64,000 nt of DNA from Oscillospiraceae bacterium (lineage in GTDB: Bacteria; Bacillota; Clostridia; Oscillospirales; Ruminococcaceae), in NCBI GenBank assembly GCA_017550285.1, contig JAFZPP010000007.1:1-64000 (forward strand), written 5' to 3'. Every line of letters starts with the position of its first letter. The stretch's first letter is position 1. Made by a program: the position numbers and the translations under genes. The notes beneath the pieces were generated by a model that was not told where the DNA came from, searched no databases, and saw only the letters and a list, made by a program, of their open reading frames with translations. Shown here in pieces: positions 16,973 through 24,257 of this stretch.

Positions 16973-17575
16973 GTGGCAATTGCAATGGATATCTACGAAA
17001 AGATCCGGTATTATCAGGCGCACACGGATTACAGTCAGCGCACAGTGGCGAAAATGCTCGGTATATCGCGGAATACGGTTAAGAAGTACTGGAAAGGTCA
17101 GGCAGTACCGTGGGATCGCAAACCCGGAAGCGGACGCAGAAATGACATCATAACCTCAGATGTCAAAGAATTTATCGCAGCCTGCATTGAATCTGACAGG
17201 AATGTACCGAAAAAGCAGCGGCATACCGCCCACCGTATCTATGAACGATTGGTCAATGAACGCAGTTTTGAAGGCTGTGAAGCTTCCGTTCGACGGACAG
17301 TCGTCGAGATGCGCAGTACTCCCCGTGATGTGTTCGTTCCGCTTGCCTATGAGCCTGCTGAAGCGATCCAGATCGACTGGGGCGAAGTAACCGTCGTTCT
17401 TGCCGGTGTCAAACAAACAATCCAGCTTTGGTGTATGCGTGAATGCAGCAGCGGAGACTGCTTTGTGACGGCGTTCTACCGACAAAACGAAGAAAGTTTT
17501 CTCGAAGGCATCGTCAAAGGACTTGAATACTTCGGCGGAGTGCCGCAGAAAATGATCTTTGACAACGCTCGTGTT
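16973..17575 (+). pseudogene. istA: IS21-like transposase IstA, C-terminal part missing
   Basis: The frame begins with a helix-turn-helix (SQRTVAKMLGISRNTVKKYW) as in IstA proteins, then the start of an integrase core with IQIDWGE (first catalytic Asp) and KMIFDNARV (second catalytic Asp). The protein is then cut at about 17575: the third acidic residue, the C-terminal domain and the partner istB are gone, and helicase codons follow in frame. The GTG at 16973 has AGGAGG 8 bases upstream; ATG at 16985 is an alternative. The element cannot transpose by itself. Confidence 0.75.
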
Positions 17576-17656
17576 GAGGTCGAGTCTCTTGAAGAAGAAT
17601 GCGACTTCTGCGTGTATGACGATATTCGTGACAAGCTGATTGCAAAAGGTATGCCA
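17575..17656 (+). pseudogene. Short helicase fragment continuing the gene broken at 4733 (right half)
   Basis: About 27 codons (EVESLEEECDFCVYDDIRDK, then LIAKGMP) encode the piece of the conjugative-element SNF2-like helicase that normally follows the KDKKSIA segment found at 4700-4733. It is in frame with the truncated istA, giving a chimeric frame to 17731. It ends at about 17656, where excisionase-type sequence starts in another frame. Two junctions therefore lie within about 80 bases. Confidence 0.65.
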
Positions 17657-17792
17657 GATTCTCGGCTACGAGAGGAAAAAGGTCTATCAGCTTATCAAAG
17701 ACGATCAGCTCAAAAAGATTCCTTGTGGTAGAAAGATCAAGGTCGCAAAAGCTACGGTTATTGCCTTTGTAATGCAAAGCGCACAAAAATGA
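17657..17792 (+). pseudogene. xis: Excisionase (Xis)-type DNA-binding protein, N-terminus missing
   Basis: In the frame ending at the TGA 17790-17792 the sequence reads QILGYERKKVYQLIKDDQLK followed by KIPCGRKIKVAKATVIAFVM. This is the C-terminal two thirds of a MerR-like winged helix of the excisionase family ('LLGxSRxxIYxLIxxGxLPxxKIGRKxxI'). No start codon or N-terminal residues remain, because the helicase fragment abuts it. It lies about 130 bases upstream of the integrase gene, the usual xis-int order, so excision of the element is probably impaired. Confidence 0.6.
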
Positions 17793-17838
17793 CCGGTAGA
17801 ATAGTCCTTTGTGTCATTCATTTATAGAAGTGGTAGAA
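17727..17838 (+). repeat. Three GGTAGAA repeats upstream of the integrase gene
   Basis: GGTAGAA occurs at 17727-17733, 17795-17801 and 17832-17838, the last just before the integrase promoter. The same heptamer occurs three more times at 19432-19480. Clusters of short repeats on both sides of a tyrosine integrase gene suggest arm-type binding sites of the recombinase. Confidence 0.4.
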
Positions 17839-17844
17839 AAGGTC

Positions 17845-17873
17845 TTGAAAAAGGCTGTAATGCGCGCTACAAT
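17845..17873 (+). promoter_or_regulatory. Promoter of the integrase gene
   Basis: TTGAAA (17845-17850) and TACAAT (17868-17873), 17 bases apart, lie about 50 bases before the integrase ATG and directly after a GGTAGAA repeat, so the integrase could repress its own transcription. Confidence 0.55.
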
Positions 17874-17923
17874 TATATTGTCAACAGCGCAGACTACCGC
17901 TTTCACCACAAGGAGGAAATGAT

Positions 17924-19222
17924 ATGAGAGCAAGTCTGCCGTTTAAGCACAATGTTTATGAGAAGAACAACAAGTTCTACGTCGTCTTTGATTTTAAGGA
18001 TGACGGGGGCAAACGAAAGAAAAAGTGGGTTGCCACAGAGTTATCTGTTGGTTGTTCCGATAAGGCTCTGAAAGCCAGGACAAATGAGATCGTTGCAAAG
18101 TTCTACGAGGAGTTCCTCACAGGCAGCGTAACGAAAGTCGAGGAAAAGGTCGAACCGTGCGTTGCGGTTCTCTCCGCAAATCCTAACGGTACTACCGATC
18201 TTGAATTCGGTGATTTTCTTCTGAAATGGCTTGAAAGCGCAAAGCCGAGCATTGCTTTCAACAGCTATGTAGGCTATAAGGGCGTAGTCACCAGAATCAA
18301 AGCCTATTTCGATGAACACTATCCGCATCTTCTTCTCAGAGATCTGACCGCATTACAGCTTCAGGAGTTCTATAACGAGAAGTTTAACAGCGGAATGTCT
18401 GGCAATACGGTCAAACACTATCACGCCAATATCCATAAGGCACTCAAATATGCTGTGAAGATGGACTTGTTGAACATCAACGTAGCAGATAAAGTTGATT
18501 TGCCGAAGATCAAGAAATTTGAAGCGAACTTTTACACCAAAGAGGAGCTTGACGAGCTTTTTGAAGCGTTTAAGGGAGACAGAATTGAACTGGTCGTACA
18601 TATCGCCGCTTATTACGGACTCCGTAAGAGTGAGATCATCGGCTTGAAGTGGGATTCTGTAGACTTTGATGCCAAAACGATCACGGTTCGCCGTAAAGTG
18701 TCAAGCACCTATGGAACGGGTACAGAGGTCATCAGAGTCGATAACGAGCTTAAGACCAAAGCGAGCGAGAGAACCTTTCCGTTGATTCCGCACATCGAGG
18801 ATATGCTCAGGGAGAGAAAAATCCTTGAGGAGCATTACTCCAAACTGCTCGGTAAGGATTTTGACAGAGAGTATGACGGCTTTGTATGCAGAGACAACTT
18901 CGGAAAGCTCATTACCCCGAACTTCGTAACAGATCACTTCAAGCGTGTAATCAAAAGGAATAAGCTGAAGAAGCTCCGTTTCCATGACCTCAGACACTCC
19001 TGTGCAAGCCTGTTGCTTGCGAAAGGCGCGTCGATGAAGGCTATCCAGGATTGGCTGGGACATTCTACTTTTAATGTTACAGCGAATTATTATAGTCATC
19101 TTGATCCTCGTTCCAAAGAGGAGTCGGCAGCAATGATCGCTGAGGTCTTTAGCGGAGAGAGTACAAAGGATAAGCAGGATAAGGATAATGGGGACGAAAA
19201 AAATCGCAAGCCCTCAAACTGA
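17924..19222 (+). CDS. int: Tyrosine recombinase/integrase of the island
   Basis: A 432-residue integrase with the Tn916/phage layout: an N-terminal AP2-like arm-binding domain (FYVVFDFKDDGGKRKKKW), a SAM-like core-binding domain (about 95-195), and a catalytic domain. Catalytic residues are visible: Arg in YYGLRKSEIIGLKW, HDLRH (His/Arg), the LGHS His, and the nucleophile Tyr in NVTANYYSHL. The start has AAGGAGG 7 bases upstream. Its end overlaps a hairpin terminator whose T-run touches the 3' end of tRNA-Leu, a common place for an element's integrase. All catalytic residues are present, so it should be active. Confidence 0.92.
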   Translation: MRASLPFKHNVYEKNNKFYVVFDFKDDGGKRKKKWVATELSVGCSDKALKARTNEIVAKFYEEFLTGSVTKVEEKVEPCVAVLSANPNGTTDLEFGDFLLKWLESAKPSIAFNSYVGYKGVVTRIKAYFDEHYPHLLLRDLTALQLQEFYNEKFNSGMSGNTVKHYHANIHKALKYAVKMDLLNINVADKVDLPKIKKFEANFYTKEELDELFEAFKGDRIELVVHIAAYYGLRKSEIIGLKWDSVDFDAKTITVRRKVSSTYGTGTEVIRVDNELKTKASERTFPLIPHIEDMLRERKILEEHYSKLLGKDFDREYDGFVCRDNFGKLITPNFVTDHFKRVIKRNKLKKLRFHDLRHSCASLLLAKGASMKAIQDWLGHSTFNVTANYYSHLDPRSKEESAAMIAEVFSGESTKDKQDKDNGDEKNRKPSN

Positions 19223-19236
19223 AAGCTTGCGATTTT
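19197..19236 (+). terminator. Intrinsic terminator between integrase and tRNA-Leu
   Basis: AAAATCGCAAGC and GCTTGCGATTTT form a perfect 12-bp stem around a short loop; the stem includes the integrase stop codon (19220-19222). A-run and T-run on the two sides make it bidirectional, so it can end both the integrase and the tRNA-Leu transcripts. Confidence 0.85.
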
Positions 19237-19322
19237 GGTGCCGCCGACCGGACTTGAACCGGTACTCCGTATCCGGAAGCGGATTTTAAGTCCGCTGCGT
19301 CTGCCTATTCCGCCACGGCGGC
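19236..19322 (-). tRNA. tRNA-Leu(UAA)
   Basis: On the minus strand the sequence folds into a class II tRNA. Acceptor stem GCCGCCG pairs with CGGCGGC, discriminator A73 is followed by an encoded CCA, and the D-arm is normal. The anticodon stem GCGGA/TCCGC carries the loop CTTAAAA (anticodon UAA, 19288-19286). There is a variable arm, and the T-arm holds GGTTCAAGTCC. Length is 87 bases with CCA. It directly abuts the integrase terminator. A second, broken tRNA-Leu(UAA) with a different acceptor stem lies 0.3 kb to the right. Confidence 0.95.
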
Positions 19323-19431
19323 ATTGGAAAAGAATTTATCAATCGAGTAGAGTAAGTCACTTGGCACATGGGAAAAAAATCTTTTGTGGCAAGACCAAAC
19401 CCGAAGGAAATAAAGGGAAAAGCGGGATTTT

Positions 19432-19480
19432 GGTAGAACTCTTGGTAGAACAGTTCGCTGACACGAAAAACTATTCTACC
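19432..19480 (+). repeat. GGTAGAA repeats between the two tRNA-Leu sequences
   Basis: GGTAGAA occurs at 19432-19438 and 19444-19450, and its inverse TTCTACC at 19474-19480. These match the heptamers upstream of the integrase gene and lie about 100 bases from the anticodon-loop core of the broken tRNA, as arm-type sites of a tyrosine recombinase would. Nothing else is seen in 19323-19577 except non-coding, AT-rich sequence. Confidence 0.4.
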
Positions 19481-19577
19481 AGAAAGTTCACAAAATCAAA
19501 TCAAAGTGCCGTAACTACGGCATTTGAGATTGCTGATGCGAGAACAGGCAAAATCCTATGGCTTAAACCCCTCTGAG

Positions 19578-19618
19578 GATTTTAAGTCTCTTGCGTCTGC
19601 CGATTTCGCCACAGCAGC
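19578..19618 (-). pseudogene. tRNA-Leu fragment (5' half) ending at the anticodon loop: probable attachment site
   Basis: On the minus strand the sequence from 19618 reads as the 5' half of a leucine tRNA: acceptor strand GCTGCTG, a D-arm almost the same as that of the intact tRNA, anticodon strand AGAGA and loop CTTAAAA (anticodon UAA). Beyond the loop the sequence no longer pairs with the anticodon stem and no T-arm or CAGCAGC acceptor strand follows. The break at the anticodon loop is a classic crossover place for tyrosine integrases. The shared core with the intact tRNA is GATTTTAAGTC on the plus strand. Confidence 0.65.
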
Positions 19619-19685
19619 GTCTGTCATATTATATCACAAATAGCGTAAAATGTCAAGGATGATTTGCCCGCTGTGCGACAGTGTC

Positions 19686-20135
19686 TTATAATTGTTTTTC
19701 CATGAGTACGGCGGCTTCCTCCGGCTCGGAATAATAGCGCGGACGGTAACCGTTCTGCACGAAGCCGAGGGACTCATAGAGTGTCCTTGCGGCGTCATTG
19801 TGCTCGCGTACCTCGAGGTAGCAGACCGTGCACACGCCCTGCATCATTTCCGTGACAGCATTCCAGAGGCGCCGTGCAATGCCCTGCCTTCGGTACGCCG
19901 CATCGACGCAGAGCGTATTCAGCGTCAGCTCATCGAGGACAAAATTGCAGTGAATCATGCCGATCACTGCCGTGCCGTCCTTGCAGACGAATCCGATGGA
20001 CTGCGGATTTTCCAGCTCCCTGCGATAGATACTTTCCGACCACGGTGTTGTGAAGCAGCGTTTTGCCAGCTCCGCAGCACCGTGGATATTTTCTGCCGAA
20101 AACATTTCGACGGTCAGCTCAGCCCTTTGCGTCAT
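19686..20135 (-). CDS. rimI: Ribosomal-protein S18 alanine N-acetyltransferase, GNAT family
   Basis: A protein of 149 residues. GNAT motif A is clear (LCVDAAYRRQGIARRLWNAV, acetyl-CoA pyrophosphate loop Q/R-x-x-G-x-A), then LEVREHNDAARTLYESLGF (motif B with the NxxAxxLYxxxGF pattern typical of RimI) and RPRYYSEPEEAAVLMEKQL. The preferred start, ATG at 20135, overlaps the end of polA by 17 bases, so the two are probably co-translated. RimI acetylates the N-terminal alanine of ribosomal protein S18 or related targets. The exact substrate in this organism is an inference from family. Confidence 0.85.
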   Translation of the reverse strand: MTQRAELTVEMFSAENIHGAAELAKRCFTTPWSESIYRRELENPQSIGFVCKDGTAVIGMIHCNFVLDELTLNTLCVDAAYRRQGIARRLWNAVTEMMQGVCTVCYLEVREHNDAARTLYESLGFVQNGYRPRYYSEPEEAAVLMEKQL

Positions 20136-22665
20136 ACCAGCTCTGTCCCTCCTGCACATCCGCCGTCAGCGGAACGGAAAGCTGACATGCCTGTACCATT
20201 TCGGTATGCAGGATTTCGGATGCCTTTTCTGCGAGATGATGCGGCGCTTCCACAATCAGTTCATCGTGGATTTGCAGAATCAGCTTTGCCTCGGGGATTT
20301 CCGTTTTCAGCCGCTGCCAGACCCGCACCATTGCCGCCTTGATAATATCGGCAGCGGTGCCCTGCACCGGCGTATTCATGGCGATGCGCCTGCCTGCCGC
20401 CTGCACCATTTTGTTCGATGCGCGCAGCTCGGGGACATAGCGTTTTCTGCCGAAGAGCGTCGTCACATAGCCGGATTCCTTCGCATGCTCCACGGTATCG
20501 TTCATGAACTGCTCGACGCGCGGGAATGAGTGCAGATAATCCTTGATATAGCGGTCTGCCTTTGCGACGGAAACGCCGATATCCTTCGAGAGCGAGAAGG
20601 CACCGATGCCGTACAGAATGCCGAAATTGACCGCCTTTGCGGCGCTGCGCATCTCCTTTGTGACCATATCCTCCGGCATATTGAAGACCTGTGCGGCGGT
20701 GGTCAGGTGGATATCGTGGTTCTCCTCGAAGGTCCTGCGCATATTTTCATCGCCGCAGAGATGCGCAACCAGACGCAGCTCAATCTGACTGTAATCGGCA
20801 TCGAGCAGCGTGCAGCCCTCCGCCGCGATGAAAAACTTTCGCATTTCGCGTCCGAGCGGCGTGCGCACGGGGATATTCTGCAAATTCGGTTCTGTCGAGG
20901 AGATTCTGCCGGTGCGGGTTTCGGTCTGCCGGTAGCAGGTATGGATTCTGCCGTCCGGCGCAACGGTTTTGAGCAGCCCTTCGACATAGGTGGAATTGAG
21001 CTTTGTCAGCTGCCGGTATTGCAGGACAAGATCGACAATCGCATGCTTTTCGCGCAGCCCTTCGAGTACTTCTGCATTCGTAGACCAGCCGGTTTTTGTT
21101 TTCTTTCCGGAGGGAAGCCCCAGCTCCTCAAAGAGAATCACGCCGAGCTGCTTCGGCGAGAGAATGTTGAATTCCCTGCCAGCCTGTTCATAGATGCGCT
21201 GTTCCAGCTCGCGGATGTCTTCCGCAAGACGGTCGCCGAACTGCCGGACACCGTCTGCATCGACGCGGACGCCGGTATGCTCCATATCCGCAAGCACCTC
21301 GACCAGCGGCAGCTCAATCTCGCGGAGCAGCTGTTCCATGCCCTGCTGCGTGACCTGCTGTTCGAGATATGCAGACAGCGCCGGCAGCGCGGCAATATCG
21401 GCATAGCTGTTCAGATCGGTCTGATAGGGGACGGACGCTTCTGCACAAAGCCGTTCGATCAGATATTCCGAGGTCGAGGGGTTCAGCAGATACGCGCAGA
21501 TTACATCATCCAGCACGAGATTGTGAATGGTCTCATGCTGTTCCATGAGCATCCGGTAGACGGGCTTTGCATCGAAGGTGCGCTTCGGGCAGTCCGAGGT
21601 CAGAAAGCGGAAAATCTGCTTCGGATCGGTCACGCAGGATACGCAGTGCTCCCATGCAAGATACAAAATCTGATCCCGATACAGAAAATCGACCGGTTCG
21701 GTACGGCTGCAAAGCGTATCCAGCAGCTCCGGTGTCATTGTGACTTTTTCTGCGGGGATGACTTCTGCCTGCGTTGTATCCGGCTTTGCCTCTGCGGCGG
21801 CAGAGGGCTGAATATGCAGCCGCTCCATGAGCTTATAAAGTTCAAGCTCGGTCAGCAGTGCAGAGAGTGCCGCAGTATCCTGCGGCTTGCGCGCATAGGC
21901 GGCGCTGTCTGTCGGGACGGGCGCATCGGTGACGATTGTTGCGAGCCATTTGCTCTGCTTTGCATCCTCGATGCCTTCTTCGAGCTTTTTCTTTGCAGCG
22001 GGCTTGATGCCGGCGGCATCGGGCAGCGCTTCATAGAGCGCTTCGATTGTGCCGTATTCCTGAATCAGTGCCATGGCGGTTTTCTCGCCGATGCCTGCGA
22101 CGCCCTTGATATTATCCGAGGTATCGCCCATGAGCGCTTTCAGGTCGATGAGCCCCTTCGGCGGAAAGCCGTAGTCAGCTTCAAAGCGTGCGGTATCATA
22201 GAGAATCGGCTCCTTATTGGTTGCAAGGCGCACGGAAACATGCTCATTGATGAGCTGGAGATTGTCGCGGTCACCGGTCAGCAGGATGCAGTCCTCACCG
22301 GCAGCGGAGAGCGCCGCGGAGACCGTTCCGAGGATGTCGTCCGCCTCCCAGCCCGCGCAGGTCACGACCGGATAGCCCATGGCTTCCAGAATCTGCTGTG
22401 TCAGCGGCAGCTGCATGGCAAGCTCCTCGGGCATGCCCTTGCGGTTTGCCTTGTAGCTTGCGACCGCCTTGTGCCGGAAGGTCTTTTCCCTGCGGTCAAA
22501 TGCGATTGCGACGCTTTCCGCGCCGGTGTCGTCGATTGCTTTCAGCAGAATATTGAAAAAGCCGTAGATGGCATTTGTAAAAACGCCCTTATGATTGGAA
22601 AGCGGCTTGACACCGTAATAGGCACGGTTCAGGATGCTGTTTCCGTCTACGATCATCAGTTTCAT
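20119..22665 (-). CDS. polA: DNA polymerase I
   Basis: A protein of 848 residues. The N-terminal 5'-nuclease domain (about 1-290) has MLIVDGNS-like MKLMIVDGNSILNRAYYG, GWEADDILG and the H3TH helix KALMGDTSDNIKGVAGIGEK. The middle domain (about 300-470) occupies the place of the 3'-5' exonuclease but lacks the D-x-E motif, so proofreading is predicted to be absent, as in Bacillus Pol I. The polymerase domain has motif A (DYSQIELRLVAHL), motif B (RSAAKAVNFGILYG) and motif C (QIHDELIVEAP). It acts in gap repair and Okazaki-fragment maturation. rimI overlaps its end. Confidence 0.96.
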   Translation of the reverse strand: MKLMIVDGNSILNRAYYGVKPLSNHKGVFTNAIYGFFNILLKAIDDTGAESVAIAFDRREKTFRHKAVASYKANRKGMPEELAMQLPLTQQILEAMGYPVVTCAGWEADDILGTVSAALSAAGEDCILLTGDRDNLQLINEHVSVRLATNKEPILYDTARFEADYGFPPKGLIDLKALMGDTSDNIKGVAGIGEKTAMALIQEYGTIEALYEALPDAAGIKPAAKKKLEEGIEDAKQSKWLATIVTDAPVPTDSAAYARKPQDTAALSALLTELELYKLMERLHIQPSAAAEAKPDTTQAEVIPAEKVTMTPELLDTLCSRTEPVDFLYRDQILYLAWEHCVSCVTDPKQIFRFLTSDCPKRTFDAKPVYRMLMEQHETIHNLVLDDVICAYLLNPSTSEYLIERLCAEASVPYQTDLNSYADIAALPALSAYLEQQVTQQGMEQLLREIELPLVEVLADMEHTGVRVDADGVRQFGDRLAEDIRELEQRIYEQAGREFNILSPKQLGVILFEELGLPSGKKTKTGWSTNAEVLEGLREKHAIVDLVLQYRQLTKLNSTYVEGLLKTVAPDGRIHTCYRQTETRTGRISSTEPNLQNIPVRTPLGREMRKFFIAAEGCTLLDADYSQIELRLVAHLCGDENMRRTFEENHDIHLTTAAQVFNMPEDMVTKEMRSAAKAVNFGILYGIGAFSLSKDIGVSVAKADRYIKDYLHSFPRVEQFMNDTVEHAKESGYVTTLFGRKRYVPELRASNKMVQAAGRRIAMNTPVQGTAADIIKAAMVRVWQRLKTEIPEAKLILQIHDELIVEAPHHLAEKASEILHTEMVQACQLSVPLTADVQEGQSWYDAKG

Positions 22666-22688
22666 AGATTGGATTCCTTTCTGATCGG

Positions 22689-23189
22689 TCAGTGTTCGGG
22701 AAAGATGAATGTATACATGATTTCTGTCAGTTCTTTTCCGCCGATATTGTCGCAGCGGGATTCTCCGGAGCAGATCAATCCGTTTTTCTCATAGAATCTC
22801 CGTGCGGCGGTATTCTTCGCCAGAACCCACAGCAGGATTCTGTCAAATCCTTGTTTGTGCAGTTCTGCCGTGCATGCTTGCAGCAGGTGTTTCCCGTATC
22901 CCTGTCCGATAAAGTCGGGCAGAAGATATATGGAAACGATCTCGCCGTATTCCGGATACTGCGCACATCTTGATTTGCAGATGCTTGCCGTACCGATCAT
23001 CTGGTCGTCTTTGAGCATCACAAGGTTCTGCATTCCTTCACGGGAGATACCGCCTGCCCAGCATCCGGTCGGGATACTGTCAAAAAAAGACTGCGGAATG
23101 ATGTTATGATAAGCATATTTCCAGCTTTGTTCATAGATATTGCTGATTTCAAGAAGACTGTCATCGGGTGTCATATATCTGATTTCCAT
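22689..23189 (-). CDS. GNAT family N-acetyltransferase
   Basis: A protein of 166 residues starting MEIRYMTPDDSLLEISNIYE. The acetyl-CoA loop is present (SIYLLPDFIGQGYGKHLLQA, Q-G-x-G-x-x-L), followed by LWVLAKNTAARRFYEKNGL. The ATG at 23189 is preferred to one ten codons earlier because it matches the usual N-terminus of the family. It lies 23 bases upstream of polA in the same direction and probably shares the promoter at 23231-23260. The substrate (small molecule or protein amine) is unknown. Confidence 0.8.
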   Translation of the reverse strand: MEIRYMTPDDSLLEISNIYEQSWKYAYHNIIPQSFFDSIPTGCWAGGISREGMQNLVMLKDDQMIGTASICKSRCAQYPEYGEIVSIYLLPDFIGQGYGKHLLQACTAELHKQGFDRILLWVLAKNTAARRFYEKNGLICSGESRCDNIGGKELTEIMYTFIFPEH

Positions 23190-23230
23190 GAAGAAAACTC
23201 CCTTTGCAGGCAAATACATTCGGTATTTCT

Positions 23231-23260
23231 ATTGTACCACGAAAAGGGCGGTTTCGTCAA
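23231..23260 (-). promoter_or_regulatory. Promoter of the GNAT-polA-rimI operon
   Basis: On the minus strand TTGACG (23260-23255) and TACAAT (23236-23231) are 18 bases apart, about 42 bases before the GNAT start codon. Confidence 0.55.
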
Positions 23261-23362
23261 GCGCCGGAATATTTTGCGGCACACATCTGCCGGTTCGACT
23301 TCTTTCGCACAGCGGCTGCTGTAAAATAAAGCTGTATCTTACATGCGAAAGGAAGGTTTGCT

Positions 23363-23812
23363 ATGGTCGAACTGAAACAGGAACCGCAGAAGCTGACCGC
23401 ATTTTTAAGCGGCGAGCTTGATCATCACCGTGCAAAGGAAATCAGAGAAGCGATTGATTTTGCCGTGCGCGAGCAGTATCCGCCGGTCGTCGTGCTGGAT
23501 TTTAAGCAGGTGAGCTTTATGGACAGCTCCGGTATCGGGCTGATTATGGGGCGCTCGCGGCTGCTCTCGGAATACGGCGGCACGCTGGAAATCCACAATC
23601 CGCCGCCGCATATCCGGAAGGTGCTGCGCATTTCCGGTGCGGACAGGCTTGCCGTCATCCGCAGCAGCAACAGAAAGGAACGCAAAAAAACACTGCCGGA
23701 AAAACCAGCGATCCCCGTGCCGGAGATTCCCGAGCTCGCGGAGATGCCGGAGCTTCCGCAGACAGCGTCTGAACAGAAAGGAACGGAAACCGAACATGCA
23801 TACGCTCAATGA
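23363..23812 (+). CDS. spoIIAA: Anti-anti-sigma factor SpoIIAA
   Basis: A protein of 149 residues. The STAS domain fills residues 1-105: SGELDHHRAKEIREAID, VVVLDFKQVSFMDSSGIGLI (the Ser in DSSGIG is the residue phosphorylated by SpoIIAB), and the ISGADRLAVI helix. A Pro/Glu-rich tail of about 40 residues (PEKPAIPVPEIPELAEMPEL) is not present in the Bacillus protein and is unusual. Dephosphorylated SpoIIAA binds SpoIIAB and frees sigma-F. It overlaps spoIIAB by 17 bases in a normal spoIIA operon. Confidence 0.9.
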   Translation: MVELKQEPQKLTAFLSGELDHHRAKEIREAIDFAVREQYPPVVVLDFKQVSFMDSSGIGLIMGRSRLLSEYGGTLEIHNPPPHIRKVLRISGADRLAVIRSSNRKERKKTLPEKPAIPVPEIPELAEMPELPQTASEQKGTETEHAYAQ

Positions 23813-24257
23813 ACTGAAATGTACATTTCCGGCGCGTTCGGAGAATGAGAGCTTTGCGCGGACAATGATCTGTGCATTTGCCGCGCAGCTTGATCCGACA
23901 GTCGAGGACCTTGCCGATCTGCGGACGGCGGTTTCGGAGGCAGTGACGAACAGCATCGTTCATGCCTACCGCGGCAGGGCGGCGGGGCTGATCGCCGTGA
24001 CCGTGCGGCTGCTGCCGGAGAGCGTGATCTATATCCGTATCTCCGACCGCGGCTGCGGCATCGCGGATATCGCGCAGGCAATGACGCCGCTGTATTCGAG
24101 TGCGCCTGCCGAGGAGCGCGCAGGTCTCGGCTTCACGGTCATGCAGAGCTTTACCGATCATCTGACGGTCTCAAGCCGTCCGGAACACGGCACGACTGTC
24201 ATCATGAGAAAGAAGATGCAGCATGGAACAGAGCAGGAAACCGGCGGTCGCGGCTGA
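23796..24257 (+). CDS. spoIIAB: Anti-sigma-F factor and serine kinase SpoIIAB
   Basis: A protein of 153 residues of the GHKL ATPase fold: ENESFARTMICAFAAQLDPT, the N-box DLRTAVSEAVTNSIVHAY, the G1 box ISDRGCGIADI, and G2 ERAGLGFTVM, then a final strand GTTVIMRKKM. The ATG at 23796 is inside the end of spoIIAA; upstream codons in this frame are a shadow of spoIIAA. SpoIIAB binds and blocks sigma-F and phosphorylates SpoIIAA. It overlaps sigF by 35 bases. Confidence 0.93.
   Translation: MHTLNELKCTFPARSENESFARTMICAFAAQLDPTVEDLADLRTAVSEAVTNSIVHAYRGRAAGLIAVTVRLLPESVIYIRISDRGCGIADIAQAMTPLYSSAPAEERAGLGFTVMQSFTDHLTVSSRPEHGTTVIMRKKMQHGTEQETGGRG

Noticed and set aside
17924..19222. Integrase considered as part of a complete prophage
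   Set aside because: No capsid, portal, terminase, tail or lysis genes are in the window; neighbours are conjugative-element and IS remnants.
19235..19576. Plus-strand 113-codon frame covering the tRNA-Leu gene
   Set aside because: It reads through the tRNA on the opposite strand (a known annotation artefact) and non-coding DNA to its right.
20530..22794. Plus-strand open frame of 754 codons opposite polA
   Set aside because: It is the antisense of polA, Cys- and Arg-rich with no domain, ribosome site or promoter; the polA frame has all the family motifs.
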